NCBI GenBank assembly: GCA_023663345.1
Contig: JAMPHR010000004.1
Span: 299,729 to 336,413 of the forward strand
Direction: 5' to 3'
From: Paenibacillus sp.
GTDB taxonomy: Bacteria; Bacteroidota; Bacteroidia; Bacteroidales; Muribaculaceae
Length of the DNA: 36,685 bases
Position 1 is the first letter of the stretch. Every line of letters starts with the position of its first letter. This document shows, in pieces, positions 15,781 through 24,186 of this stretch. The translations under genes were made by a program, and so were the position numbers. The notes under the pieces were generated by a model. It did not search any database. It saw only the letters and a list, made by a program, of their open reading frames with translations, and had not been told where the DNA came from.

Positions 15781-15788
15781 CAAAGTTA
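15781..15788 (-). promoter_or_regulatory. -7 box of the topA operon
   Basis: TAACTTTG on the minus strand matches TAnnTTTG, 55 nt before the topA start. The -33 element is not clear. Confidence 0.5.
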
Positions 15789-15862
15789 GTGAAAACTCTT
15801 AATATACCGACTATTATTTAACAATTTATCACAAATAAGGTTCTTATGTGCAAAATAATCAC

Positions 15863-15870
15863 TACCTTTG
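15863..15870 (+). promoter_or_regulatory. -7 box of fabD
   Basis: TACCTTTG matches the consensus and ends 40 nt before the fabD ATG. It is divergent from the topA box about 75 bp away. Confidence 0.6.
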
Positions 15871-15910
15871 CAGTCGGAAAATTTTGAAAATAATTTTAAC
15901 AAAATACGAA

Positions 15911-16789
15911 ATGAAAGCATTTGTATTTCCCGGTCAGGGTGCCCAGTTTGTAGGCATGGGCAAAGACCTCTACGAGAATAATCCTGTGGCCAAGGAGATG
16001 TTTGAGAAGGCCAACGAAATCCTCGGTTTCCGCATCACCGATCTGATGTTCGAGGGTACCGATGAGGACCTGCGTCAGACCAAGGTGACCCAGCCCGCCA
16101 TCTTCCTTCACTCTGTGATTCTTGCCAAGACCATGGGCGAGGAGTTCGATCCCTCTATGGTGGCCGGCCACTCGCTCGGCGAGTTCTCGGCTCTTGTAGC
16201 TGCCGGCGCTCTCAGCTTTGAGGACGGTTTGCGTCTTGTATCGGCCCGCGCCCAGGCCATGCAGAAGGCTTGCGAGATCAATCCCTCCACAATGGCAGCA
16301 GTGCTCGCCCTCCCCGATGAGAAGGTTGAGGAGATCTGCGCCGAGGTTCCCGGCACCGTAGTATGCGCCAACTACAACTGCCCCGGTCAGCTTGTGATCT
16401 CGGGCGAGGTTGAGGCTATCGACGCAGCTTGCGAGAAGCTCCTCGCCGCCGGTGCCAAGCGTGCCCTCAAGCTCAAGGTGGGTGGCGGTTTCCACTCTCC
16501 TTGCATGGAGCCCGCGCGTGCCGAGCTCGCCGAGGCTATCGAGCGCACCGAGTTCCACGCTCCCTCGGTACCCGTATATCAGAATGTCGATGCCAAGCCC
16601 CACACCGATCCCGCCGAAATCAAGGCTAACCTGGTGGCTCAGCTCACCGCTCCCGTGCGCTGGACTCAGAGCGTGCAGAACATGGTGGCCGACGGTGCCG
16701 ACGAGTTCATCGAACTCGGCCCGGGCAAGGTACTCCAGGGTCTCGTAGGCAAGATCGCCCGTGGCGTTGCTACTTCAGGCAAGCAGTGA
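15911..16789 (+). CDS. fabD: Malonyl-CoA:ACP transacylase
   Basis: The product has 292 residues from ATG 15911, giving the standard MKAFVFPGQGAQFVGMG; the open frame reaches back to a GTG at 15848 through the promoter box and that extension is rejected. GHSLG at 86-90 holds the acyl-accepting Ser88, GGGFHSPCM the catalytic His, and a conserved Arg lies in SARAQAMQ. Near the end VRWTQSVQNM and FIELGPGKVLQGL are typical. The enzyme moves malonyl from CoA to acyl-carrier protein, starting each round of fatty-acid elongation in the cytoplasm. It is not next to other fab genes here, and codon use suggests high expression. Confidence 0.97.
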   Translation: MKAFVFPGQGAQFVGMGKDLYENNPVAKEMFEKANEILGFRITDLMFEGTDEDLRQTKVTQPAIFLHSVILAKTMGEEFDPSMVAGHSLGEFSALVAAGALSFEDGLRLVSARAQAMQKACEINPSTMAAVLALPDEKVEEICAEVPGTVVCANYNCPGQLVISGEVEAIDAACEKLLAAGAKRALKLKVGGGFHSPCMEPARAELAEAIERTEFHAPSVPVYQNVDAKPHTDPAEIKANLVAQLTAPVRWTQSVQNMVADGADEFIELGPGKVLQGLVGKIARGVATSGKQ

Positions 16790-16803
16790 TTTCTGTGTAA
16801 AGA

Positions 16804-16835
16804 AGTTTATGAGTTTATAAGTTTATAAGTTTATA
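16804..16835. repeat. Four tandem copies of an AGTTTATA octamer
   Basis: Four consecutive 8-bp units read AGTTTATG and then three times AGTTTATA, 15 nt after the fabD stop. Similar looser units (GTTTATAGG) occur at 50-115 near the left end of the window, so this may be a family of AT-rich intergenic tracts. Confidence 0.75.
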
Positions 16836-16897
16836 ATCCTGCGGATTTATAGGCTTGTAGACGAGCCTCGGGAGGCATTGATAAACTTACATCCCAC

Positions 16898-16942
16898 AAG
16901 CAGTGTTATTATAGTGAAGAGTCTATAATAACACTGCTTTTT
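16898..16942 (+). terminator. Strong terminator after fabD
   Basis: A perfect 16-bp stem (16898-16913 with 16924-16939, starting AAGCAGTG) closes a 10-nt loop and runs into TTTTT. It lies 108 nt past fabD and only 12 nt before the DUF2156 gene, so it should separate the two genes or act as an attenuator of the second. Confidence 0.85.
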
Positions 16943-16954
16943 ATATACACTATT

Positions 16955-17920
16955 ATGTCACCGTTTCAACTTCCACGACAATATACAGTAATCACAGCTC
17001 CCCGTCCCCGCAGGGAGCCGCAATTGCGTTTCAGGCCGTTGACACTTGATGCCGTATCTACCATACGGCCATATCTTGAGTATGCCAAATCGCGTACATG
17101 CGATTTTACGATAGGCGGACTGTTGATGTGGGCCGACTATTTCAGCTATTCCTACGCCATACACAATGACACCCTATATATTAAAGGTGTCACTGAGGAT
17201 GACGTGAGCCGTCCGGCGTTCTCATTGCCGGTGGGCAAGGCTCCGCTTTCCGAGTCGGTGGCTCTGCTCAAGGAGTATTGCCGGGCCAATGATTGTATGC
17301 CGTTGGTATTTTCAGCCGTTCCCGAGATGTATGTCGAGCCGCTCGAGCGTCTTGGTGTCAAAGAGGTGACCCCTCTTGAGGATTGGGGTGATTATCTGTA
17401 TGAGGCGGAGGCTTTGGCCACACTGTCGGGCAAGAAGCTCGGCAAGAAGCGTAATCATGTCAACCGTTTCATGGCCGATAATCCTGATTACAGGCTGGAA
17501 CCGCTCACCGCTGGGATGATTCCAGGAGTGATGGAGTTTTACCGCAACACTCATCTGCCATTGTCCAAGCCGGCATTGGCCGACGTGGAGCGCGAGCAGG
17601 TGATACATGTGCTTGAGAATATGGACTGTTATCCGTTTGAGGGTGCGGTGTTGTCGACTCCGGCCAACGGTATCGTGGCTTTCGCTCTCGGCGAGGTGAT
17701 AGGCGACACGCTGTATGTCCACATCGAGAAAATGAATCACGAGGTAGCCGGAGCGGGCGAGACTATCAATAAGCTGTTTGCCGAATATATGCGTGGCCAT
17801 CATCCCGAGGTAAGGTATATCAACCGCGAGGAGGATGTAGGCGATCCCGGCCTGCGCCACGCCAAGGAATCATACCACCCCGCCTATATCCTGGCCAAAT
17901 ACAATGTGGAGATGAAATAA
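16955..17920 (+). CDS. DUF2156 (LPG-synthase C-terminal-like) protein
   Basis: The product has 321 residues. It consists of two GNAT-like halves typical of DUF2156: LRFRPLTLDAVSTIRPYLEYAK with FTIGGLLMWADYF at the front, then SGKKLGKKRNHVNRFMADNPDY in the middle, and ETINKLFAEYMRGHHPEVRYINREEDVGDPGLRHAKESYHPAYILAKY at the end. The fold is shared with the aminoacyl-transferase domain of MprF, which moves an amino acid from tRNA to a lipid, but soluble DUF2156 proteins like this one lack the membrane flippase part and have no assigned substrate. No transmembrane helix is visible. It starts 12 nt after a strong terminator. Confidence 0.85.
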   Translation: MSPFQLPRQYTVITAPRPRREPQLRFRPLTLDAVSTIRPYLEYAKSRTCDFTIGGLLMWADYFSYSYAIHNDTLYIKGVTEDDVSRPAFSLPVGKAPLSESVALLKEYCRANDCMPLVFSAVPEMYVEPLERLGVKEVTPLEDWGDYLYEAEALATLSGKKLGKKRNHVNRFMADNPDYRLEPLTAGMIPGVMEFYRNTHLPLSKPALADVEREQVIHVLENMDCYPFEGAVLSTPANGIVAFALGEVIGDTLYVHIEKMNHEVAGAGETINKLFAEYMRGHHPEVRYINREEDVGDPGLRHAKESYHPAYILAKYNVEMK

Positions 17921-17933
17921 CAGGCGCGATCCG

Positions 17934-18443
17934 CTATTGAGCGGATGTGTGCTTGGCAAGCTCGATTACGTCGAGGTCCTTTATGACGCCGCCGTCGAGG
18001 GTGAGGCGGATGAGGGTGCGCACCTGTTGCCAGCCGTGGTATCCGGCGGCTCCGGGATTGACGTGCAGTAGACCGAGACGGTGGTCGGGCATTACTTTAA
18101 GTATATGGCTGTGGCCACACACCATGAGGTTGATGCGGTTCTGACGCAGGTTGGACTCTATACCGGGTGCATATTTTCCCGGGTATCCGGCGATATGTGT
18201 CAGCCATACGCGCACACCCTCGGTCTCGAAACACAGGTATTCGGGACAGCGCTTGTTGACCAGGCCGTGATCGATATTACCATGCACGGCACGCACCACG
18301 GGGGCTATCCCTTCGAGGCGCTGTATTATGGAGATATCGCCTATGTCGCCGGCGTGCCATATCTCATCGCATCCTGCGAAGTGAGTGGCGTATCGGTCGT
18401 CCCAGCATGAATGGGTGTCGGAAAGAATACCTATTCGTTTCAT
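17934..18443 (-). CDS. YfcE/MJ0936-type metallophosphoesterase
   Basis: The product has 169 residues from ATG 18443, where MKRIGILSDTHSCWDDRY is the family N-terminus; the longer frame to 18587 lies inside the upstream gene and is rejected. The metal-binding motifs are visible in order: DTH (9-11), GDIGD, GNID, HIAG and GHSH. These place it among the calcineurin-like phosphodiesterases of the YfcE/Vps29 group, which cleave small phosphodiesters in the cytoplasm with Mn2+ or similar; the natural substrate is unknown. The start overlaps the stop of the preceding gene by 4 nt (ATGA), so translation is coupled to it. Confidence 0.9.
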   Translation of the reverse strand: MKRIGILSDTHSCWDDRYATHFAGCDEIWHAGDIGDISIIQRLEGIAPVVRAVHGNIDHGLVNKRCPEYLCFETEGVRVWLTHIAGYPGKYAPGIESNLRQNRINLMVCGHSHILKVMPDHRLGLLHVNPGAAGYHGWQQVRTLIRLTLDGGVIKDLDVIELAKHTSAQ

Positions 18444-20473
18444 TTTTTCAGCAGATATATGTCGTGAAGGAGTATAGTGGTGCCTATGTAGGTCAGTGAT
18501 AGCTTGTTGGGACCCGCGTTGAGTGTGGTGGTGAGGGTAGATGACGGTTGGGTGGTGATCCAGTCGTTGTGGGGTCCCGGCGGACACACGAGCGTGCCCG
18601 AATAGTAACCGTTCACCTCGAGCGAGCGCAGGGCCGTGTCAGTGGTGCCGTTGGAGTACGCTATGTTTATGAAATATTCGCCGTCGGCGGGAGCCTGGAC
18701 GTAGAATGTGAGCCGCGTGTTATGACGTGCGGCCAGTTCGATATACCTTGACGCCAACTCGGGATAGGGTATCAGATGGCGGGGTGGACGGCGCGGAGTG
18801 ATGGCCGTGGCGGGTATATGTATCCGTGACTGTGACGGCGCCGAAACATGTCCACGGGGTGAGAATCCGCTCATATTTTCAACAACCGGGACTATCGACA
18901 CCACTGTGGTGCCGGTATCGGTCAGCGTGTATTCAGGCGATGAGATGTTTTCCGACAGGATGCCGTTGAGGTAGACCTCGTAAGTGGCGCCCTTGTCGAA
19001 ATTTATAATCCTGGCCCGGCGGTCATCTTCCCAATAGATGCGCGGGGTGGACGGAGCTGTCTCCTGGGACGTGAAGTATGGCGGGCGGGCATGGCCGGTG
19101 ATGTTGTTGCCCGACATAATTATGTCGATGCGGTGGTGTCCGGTGATTGACGAGTCGATGAAGGCACGGTCGGAATGGATGGAGTCGATGGCGAATGATG
19201 CTATCTTGTCACCCGATCCGTGGATGTTTATGTCGAGCACCGCATTGCGGTAGCGGAGCGAGGTCAGGGATTTCTTGCCTTGCAGTTTGCCCGGAATGAC
19301 GGGGGAGAACGATATGCCTTCGGGCGAGAGGTTGATTCCGAAAATGCCTCTTAGCAGTAATGACGGCCACTGGATGGATGGTGTCTCGTCGAGCGACATG
19401 CACCATAACGCTCCAAGTGAAGCGAGCAGTGCCTCCTCGTCGCCCACCATAGCCGCCGCAATGCCCTGGAGGGTCTGAGTCACGGGCAGAACCACATTTC
19501 CGCCATCGTTGGCAGGCGGAAACACCGTAGGCATCCCCTCGGGACGTGACGGGCGCGAGGCCATGAGGCGCGAGGCCATCTCGGGGGTGGCCACGCCGAG
19601 GATCACGGCGAGAGCGTTGGCGTAATTGTCGGCCGAGGGGGACAGTATGGGATACATGTCCCCATAGAAATATTGCCCGTAGAGCGAGGTAGCCGGCACC
19701 CAGAAATTATCGTTGATGGAATTGCGGGTGAGCGTGGCGCGGATCTCCCATTCCCGCTGGGCCTTGAGGTTGAGCCTCTCCGCCATGACTGAGGCTGTTG
19801 ACAGCGTGGAATAGTGCCACAGGTTGGTACCGAGGCTGATGGTCATGAACTCGTCGACAGGAAGCATCCATGAGGGGAAAAATGCCTGGGAGGGGGACAT
19901 GTAGGATGGGGTGCCGTGGATGAGTCCGCGTCCGGCCGAGATCGTGGAAATCTCGCGGGAGTGGGTGCGGTTGATCACCTTGTAGGCCTCCTTCAGCCAT
20001 GCTTCCGACCCGGTGGCGCAGTAGACTTGCCATGCCGCTGCCGCCCATGCTTCACGCGTGGCCCTGAGCGGATAGTCTATATGATGGATGGTGCCGTCAT
20101 CGCCTACCATGCTCCGCAGCATGGTCATGGCGCGGTCGGGATCCATGATGGCCCCGGATAGGTAAATGTCGGTGGCCGACAGGGGTGCCGAGCTGTAGCC
20201 GGCAAGGGATTTGGTGAACAGCGCGTCGGCCATTCTCGATGAGGAGTGCAGGCGGGGGTAGGGGGAATCATCGTCGGTGACAGCTGTATCCATCCATGCG
20301 TTGGTGATCTCGTGGCTGTTGACGGCGCGATACTCCACACTGCCAATGATGATGCTGTCGGGGTACACGTCGATGGCCCCGGTGTGATACAGCGCATCAC
20401 TGCCGGGTGTCGAACGGATACATGAGCACCAGCATGTAGCTATGATCAGCGATATGAGCGGAAGCCTGAACAT
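18440..20473 (-). CDS. Lipoprotein with six-hairpin glycosidase-like (MGH1/GH63-like) domain
   Basis: The product has 677 residues with a lipoprotein signal (MFRLPLISLIIATCWCSC). Residues about 75-400 have the helical pattern of (alpha/alpha)6 glycosidases: DYPLRATREAWAAAAWQVYCATG, AYKVINRTHSREI, SINDNFWVPATSLYGQYFYGDMYPILSPSADNYANALAVILG and a GMPTVFPP loop. LSPEGISFSPVIPGKLQGKKSLTSLRYR (about 405-435) is the beta-sandwich that closes such enzymes. The last 130 residues (LTFYVQAPADGEYFINIAYSNG, TDTALRSLEVNG) resemble a CBM6/35-type sugar-binding module. It is likely a periplasmic or surface glycan hydrolase, but the catalytic acids are not certain and no SusCD pair is near. Confidence 0.65.
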   Translation of the reverse strand: MFRLPLISLIIATCWCSCIRSTPGSDALYHTGAIDVYPDSIIIGSVEYRAVNSHEITNAWMDTAVTDDDSPYPRLHSSSRMADALFTKSLAGYSSAPLSATDIYLSGAIMDPDRAMTMLRSMVGDDGTIHHIDYPLRATREAWAAAAWQVYCATGSEAWLKEAYKVINRTHSREISTISAGRGLIHGTPSYMSPSQAFFPSWMLPVDEFMTISLGTNLWHYSTLSTASVMAERLNLKAQREWEIRATLTRNSINDNFWVPATSLYGQYFYGDMYPILSPSADNYANALAVILGVATPEMASRLMASRPSRPEGMPTVFPPANDGGNVVLPVTQTLQGIAAAMVGDEEALLASLGALWCMSLDETPSIQWPSLLLRGIFGINLSPEGISFSPVIPGKLQGKKSLTSLRYRNAVLDINIHGSGDKIASFAIDSIHSDRAFIDSSITGHHRIDIIMSGNNITGHARPPYFTSQETAPSTPRIYWEDDRRARIINFDKGATYEVYLNGILSENISSPEYTLTDTGTTVVSIVPVVENMSGFSPRGHVSAPSQSRIHIPATAITPRRPPRHLIPYPELASRYIELAARHNTRLTFYVQAPADGEYFINIAYSNGTTDTALRSLEVNGYYSGTLVCPPGPHNDWITTQPSSTLTTTLNAGPNKLSLTYIGTTILLHDIYLLKK

Positions 20474-20674
20474 GGATTGGACGGATACAACAATAACGAT
20501 GAGAATTTCTATTGGATAATTGAAATCCTCACCGTCATCGGTATAGTAGATGATTCAAATAATTTCAGGTGATATTGCCTTACTCGGTATGCTACCCTCC
20601 TTTCGGTTAAGATGTGGCTTACAGTGTAAAGTCGCTATGATGTGAAGCTAAGCTCGCTTGTTACCAGCAGAGGA

Positions 20675-20866
20675 TTATTCCTCGTTGGTGCGGAGCTGCT
20701 GTACGTAAACAGCCTTCATCATCTTCTTGCGGTTGGTCACCGAGGGCTTTTCGAAGGCCTGACGTGAGCGGAGCTCGCGAACGATACCGGTCTTCTCAAA
20801 TTTACGCTTGAACTTCTTCAGAGCCTTCTCGATGCTCTCACCATCTTTTACTTGTACGATGATCAT
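20675..20866 (-). CDS. rpsU: 30S ribosomal protein S21
   Basis: The product has 63 residues, normal for Bacteroidetes S21. MIIVQVKDGESIEKALKKFKRKFEKTGIVRELRSRQAFEKPS is the family signature, with a basic C-terminal half. S21 sits near the anti-Shine-Dalgarno end of 16S rRNA in the small subunit; in Bacteroidetes it helps hide that end, in keeping with the lack of SD sites here. A well-formed promoter lies about 90-120 nt upstream, leaving a leader of roughly 85 nt that could carry autoregulation. The 200 nt downstream (20474-20674) contain no gene or clear terminator. Confidence 0.97.
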   Translation of the reverse strand: MIIVQVKDGESIEKALKKFKRKFEKTGIVRELRSRQAFEKPSVTNRKKMMKAVYVQQLRTNEE

Positions 20867-20955
20867 GTTGTAGTGTTACTTTGGTTGGAAATGTTTAGAA
20901 TTTATAATTGCCGAAGTTTCATAGGGTTAACCCTAATCTCTCCGTATAAGCGGGG

Positions 20956-20987
20956 CAAAATTACAAAAAAGTTTCCTAACTGCAAAA
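20956..20987 (-). promoter_or_regulatory. Promoter of rpsU
   Basis: On the minus strand TTTTG (20987-20983) is followed after 19 nt by TAATTTTG (20963-20956), a full Bacteroidetes -33/-7 promoter. Confidence 0.7.
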
Positions 20988-21079
20988 GATTTTCAGCTAA
21001 AGTTATCAATACTAAGCTGAAAACTCTATCAAGAACACTATTGCCAATGCTCATGCACCGGCATATCGCCCGTGAAATA

Positions 21080-22012
21080 TCAAAGGTTGGACTTGATATA
21101 GTCCAGGATGGTGAAATCGGTCTTGTAGTCGGCCAGGCCGGGAGTTGTCTCCACGGTGTTCACTATATTTCCGGCCTCGAAATTGCTCACGGCGCGTATG
21201 AAATCGAGTATCTCGCCACGGTCCTCGGTCATGGGACGGGTGGCCATCTCGTGGGAGGCTCCGTTGACGCGGTGGAAACGGTGAGGCACAGTCTTTTCCT
21301 CCAGAATACCGGCAAGAGTGCTTGATCCCCACAGACCGAAATCGCCGAGCACGGCTTTCTCAAACGGTACCACTGAATCGGCATCGCCGTGGAACATGAG
21401 TATGGGGCAGGGTACACTGTCGAAGTGCGGGAATCCCTCGGAATATATGGCTCCGGCCATGGAGATCACTCCTGCGTAGTTGAACTCGGCTGGGAGGCCG
21501 AACGAGGGGAGCGATACCGTGGAGTTGCATATATCATATTCGGCCTGTAGCACTGTGATGGCTCCGGCACTGGAGCCGAGGGTGAACATGCGTTTTGGAT
21601 CGATGTTGAGCTTGGCCGAGTTGGCGTCGAGATAGGATGTGGCACGTAGCAGATCGGTGACTGCCGTGTCGATGGCTGCTATGAGCGAGGACTTGAATCC
21701 GTCGGGCGACATGAGGGTCTGGGGCGCTACATTCTTGAGCAGGGTGCGGTAGTCGATCGAGGCCACTGACACGCCGTTGTCGCTGAGATATTCAAACATG
21801 GGGATGTAGGACTGATTGTCGCGCTCGCCCCCTTTGAATCCGCCTCCGAAAGCGAATATCACCACCGGAGCGGGAGTCTCGGACACAGCCGGATAAAAAT
21901 CGAGGCGCAGAGTGTCGGTGTCGGCTATATTATATATGTAGGTGTGCTTGGTCGAGCCGAAGCCGGTGATGCACGAGAGGATGAGGAGCAGTAGTGAGAG
22001 GGCTTGTTTCAT
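21080..22012 (-). CDS. Secreted alpha/beta-hydrolase (esterase-like)
   Basis: The product has 310 residues with a signal peptide (MKQALSLLLLILSCITGFGS). The mature part has the order of carboxylesterase-type hydrolases: VVIFAFGGGFKGGERDN (oxyanion loop, FGGGF in place of HGGG), VASIDYRTLL, the nucleophile elbow GSSAG (about 153-157), MFHGDADSVVPF (acid) and NGASHEMA (His). It probably cleaves an ester, such as an acetyl or feruloyl group on a glycan, in the periplasm. It is the last gene of a four-gene operon and overlaps the HAD gene by 4 nt. Substrate not predictable. Confidence 0.85.
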   Translation of the reverse strand: MKQALSLLLLILSCITGFGSTKHTYIYNIADTDTLRLDFYPAVSETPAPVVIFAFGGGFKGGERDNQSYIPMFEYLSDNGVSVASIDYRTLLKNVAPQTLMSPDGFKSSLIAAIDTAVTDLLRATSYLDANSAKLNIDPKRMFTLGSSAGAITVLQAEYDICNSTVSLPSFGLPAEFNYAGVISMAGAIYSEGFPHFDSVPCPILMFHGDADSVVPFEKAVLGDFGLWGSSTLAGILEEKTVPHRFHRVNGASHEMATRPMTEDRGEILDFIRAVSNFEAGNIVNTVETTPGLADYKTDFTILDYIKSNL

Positions 22013-22863
22013 ATCTGTAGGTTGGAGTCAGTTGGGAAATGGGATGCGATGTCGAGCGCAACCGAAGGGAGGGTGTTGGGACCTATTACTCGCGTGGCGG
22101 CCTCCAGCACCTCGGGGAGCGCATTGGCCACAGCCACTGATTCATTGGCCACGGCAAACATTGGCAGATCGTTGAGGTGATCGCCATACACTGTCACGCG
22201 GTCGGCCCCGAGCATCTCTTTGAGCCGTAGCACCGCCGCGGCTTTTGATACACCGGAGCGGAATACCTCGATATACGATAGGTCGGGGGTGAAGAGATCG
22301 GGATAGGCCGAGATGGAAAGGCCGGGATCGGATTGCAACTGCGAGGCCAGGCTGTTGATACGGTCGGTAGAGCCGATTCCAAGCATTAGCACGGTAGGGT
22401 CGGCTGTGGCTTCGGTGCAATGTGGAGGATCAGAGAAAATGAATTTCTTAAGGTCGAGCGAACTGCGCGCCGAGTAGAATTTCTGCTCGTGTACGGTCAT
22501 GCCATTGTCGTGAAGCACCTCCATGTGGCCGTGGGGGCACAGCTTGTAGACAAACGGGCTGATTCCATGTCCTCGGAAAGCCGCTTCAAGGGATATGGAC
22601 TTATCTTCCGTCAGGACGAGCGGATCCATGAAGCTCATGGTGCTGCGGTCCCACATCGCCGCGCCGGTGAGCACAATGGCCGGGATAGTGGTGAGGGTGT
22701 CGTGAAGCAGAGGTTCTACGGTGGCCGGAGTGCGGGCAGTGGCCACCGTGATGAGCGCTCCACGGCGCGACAGTCCGGTGATTATGGCCGCGCTCTCGGG
22801 ACTCACCCGGCTGTCGGGGTCGAGCAGGGTGCCGTCCATGTCGGTGATGAAGAGGTGTTTCAT
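22009..22863 (-). CDS. HAD-IIB (Cof-like) sugar-phosphatase-type hydrolase
   Basis: The product has 284 residues. Motif I is DMDGTLLD (Asp8 nucleophile, Asp10 acid/base), followed by TVATARTP (motif II Thr). A C2-type cap lies between about 90 and 190, then KAAAVLRLKEML (motif III Lys) and VYGDHLNDLPMF (motif IV). These define the Cof/HAD-IIB phosphatases, which act on sugar phosphates or flavin phosphates in the cytoplasm; this one's substrate is unknown. It starts 9 nt after the helicase stop and its stop overlaps the esterase start. Confidence 0.9.
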   Translation of the reverse strand: MKHLFITDMDGTLLDPDSRVSPESAAIITGLSRRGALITVATARTPATVEPLLHDTLTTIPAIVLTGAAMWDRSTMSFMDPLVLTEDKSISLEAAFRGHGISPFVYKLCPHGHMEVLHDNGMTVHEQKFYSARSSLDLKKFIFSDPPHCTEATADPTVLMLGIGSTDRINSLASQLQSDPGLSISAYPDLFTPDLSYIEVFRSGVSKAAAVLRLKEMLGADRVTVYGDHLNDLPMFAVANESVAVANALPEVLEAATRVIGPNTLPSVALDIASHFPTDSNLQI

Positions 22864-22872
22864 GCGTCCTCG

Positions 22873-24186
22873 CTACAGCAATGAGATTTTCGCGCGGGTG
22901 TTCTTGATGCGTTCACGCCCAAGGAGGTCAACCAGGGCCTTCCCCTTGGCACGGGGGATGCCTACGAGCGCGGAATGGTCGCGGAGGGTGATCACGCCGA
23001 TCTCATCGGAGGTAAGTCCGCCTTTGGCAATGAGGAATCCCACGATATCCCCCTTGGAGATCTTCTCCTTTTTGCCCACGTTGAAGTAGAGCGTGGCGGT
23101 CTCGGAGCGTATCGGGTCGGCGCTGTGCCCTGTGGGGGCATAGTCGCGGTCGGTGGTTATATAATAAGGTATATCCTCCCCTTCGGCGGTTATCACATAT
23201 ATGTCCCCCTTGGCTTCCTGGCGAGCGGTACGGCCGTTGCGGTGGGTCCATGCTTCGGGAGACACGGGCATGTGGTAGTGTATCACGGCCGAGAGTTCGG
23301 GAATGTCGAGGCCACGGGCGCCCAGATCGGTGGATACGAGTATGGGTGTCGATCCGTTGGCGAGCTGTACTATGGCATTCTCGCGGTCGTTCTGGTCGAG
23401 TCCGCCGTGGTAGATGCCCACCGGCAGACCCTGTTTCTTGAGCGCGTCATATATGCGCTCCACGCTCTCGCGGTGATTGGCAAACACTATCACCCGTCCG
23501 TTGGGGAGCGAGTGAAGGAGATCACCCAGGGTATTGAGCTTGTCGCGCGACGGTGATTCGACCCTCACTATCTGCATACGTCGGCGCGGAGTATCGGACG
23601 CGCTGAAGTCGATGACCATGGGATCGGAGGCCGGGAGATAGTCGGGGATGGCGGCAAGCGGGGTGGCCGAGGTGAGTATCACCAGTTTCAGACCGGTGAG
23701 CCGACGGCACACGCGCTTCATTTCGTCGGCGAATCCCAGCTCCAGAGCCTTGTCATACTCATCAAGCACGAGCGACGACACTGTGCCGAGGTCGAGTTGT
23801 CCGCGCTTGATGTGGTCGAGCAGACGGCCCGGAGTGGCCACAATGATGTCGGGCGTCACTGCGAGTGAGTTCACCTCCTCCTGCATGGAGTGGCCGCCGT
23901 AGAAAGCCACGGTCTTCAGTCCGGTGGCTATGGGACGTATCACCTCGGCGATCTGGAGCACCAGCTCGCGCGAGGGAGCTATCACCACGGCCTGGACCTG
24001 TCCGCGTGCGGGAGCCAGGCTCTTGAGCAGCGGAATGGCGAATGCCAGGGTCTTGCCCGATCCTGTGGGTGCGAGGAGAGTGAATGTGCCGCGTACCGGG
24101 ATCTCCGACATGCGTTTCTGCATGGGGTTGAGTTCGGTGACACGGGTGCGCTTGTGTATATTGTCGAGAATTTCAGTCTGTTTCAT
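22873..24186 (-). CDS. DbpA-like DEAD-box RNA helicase
   Basis: The product has 437 residues. The two RecA domains show APTGSGKT (39-46), PSREL (71-75), TPGR (118-121), DEYD (142-145, where most family members have DEAD), SAT, STDLGARGLDIP and HRNGRTARQ. The last 70 residues (LYFNVGKKEKISKGDIVGFLIAKGGL to the C-terminus) are the DbpA RNA-binding domain, which in DbpA binds hairpin 92 of 23S rRNA. The protein should unwind short RNA duplexes during 50S assembly, using ATP. It overlaps the glucosaminidase gene by 4 nt, an unusual operon partner. Confidence 0.92.
   Translation of the reverse strand: MKQTEILDNIHKRTRVTELNPMQKRMSEIPVRGTFTLLAPTGSGKTLAFAIPLLKSLAPARGQVQAVVIAPSRELVLQIAEVIRPIATGLKTVAFYGGHSMQEEVNSLAVTPDIIVATPGRLLDHIKRGQLDLGTVSSLVLDEYDKALELGFADEMKRVCRRLTGLKLVILTSATPLAAIPDYLPASDPMVIDFSASDTPRRRMQIVRVESPSRDKLNTLGDLLHSLPNGRVIVFANHRESVERIYDALKKQGLPVGIYHGGLDQNDRENAIVQLANGSTPILVSTDLGARGLDIPELSAVIHYHMPVSPEAWTHRNGRTARQEAKGDIYVITAEGEDIPYYITTDRDYAPTGHSADPIRSETATLYFNVGKKEKISKGDIVGFLIAKGGLTSDEIGVITLRDHSALVGIPRAKGKALVDLLGRERIKNTRAKISLL

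Noticed and set aside
20474-20674. Possible tRNA or small gene between rpsU and the glycosidase-like gene
   Set aside because: No cloverleaf, TTCGA arm or coding frame could be made out.
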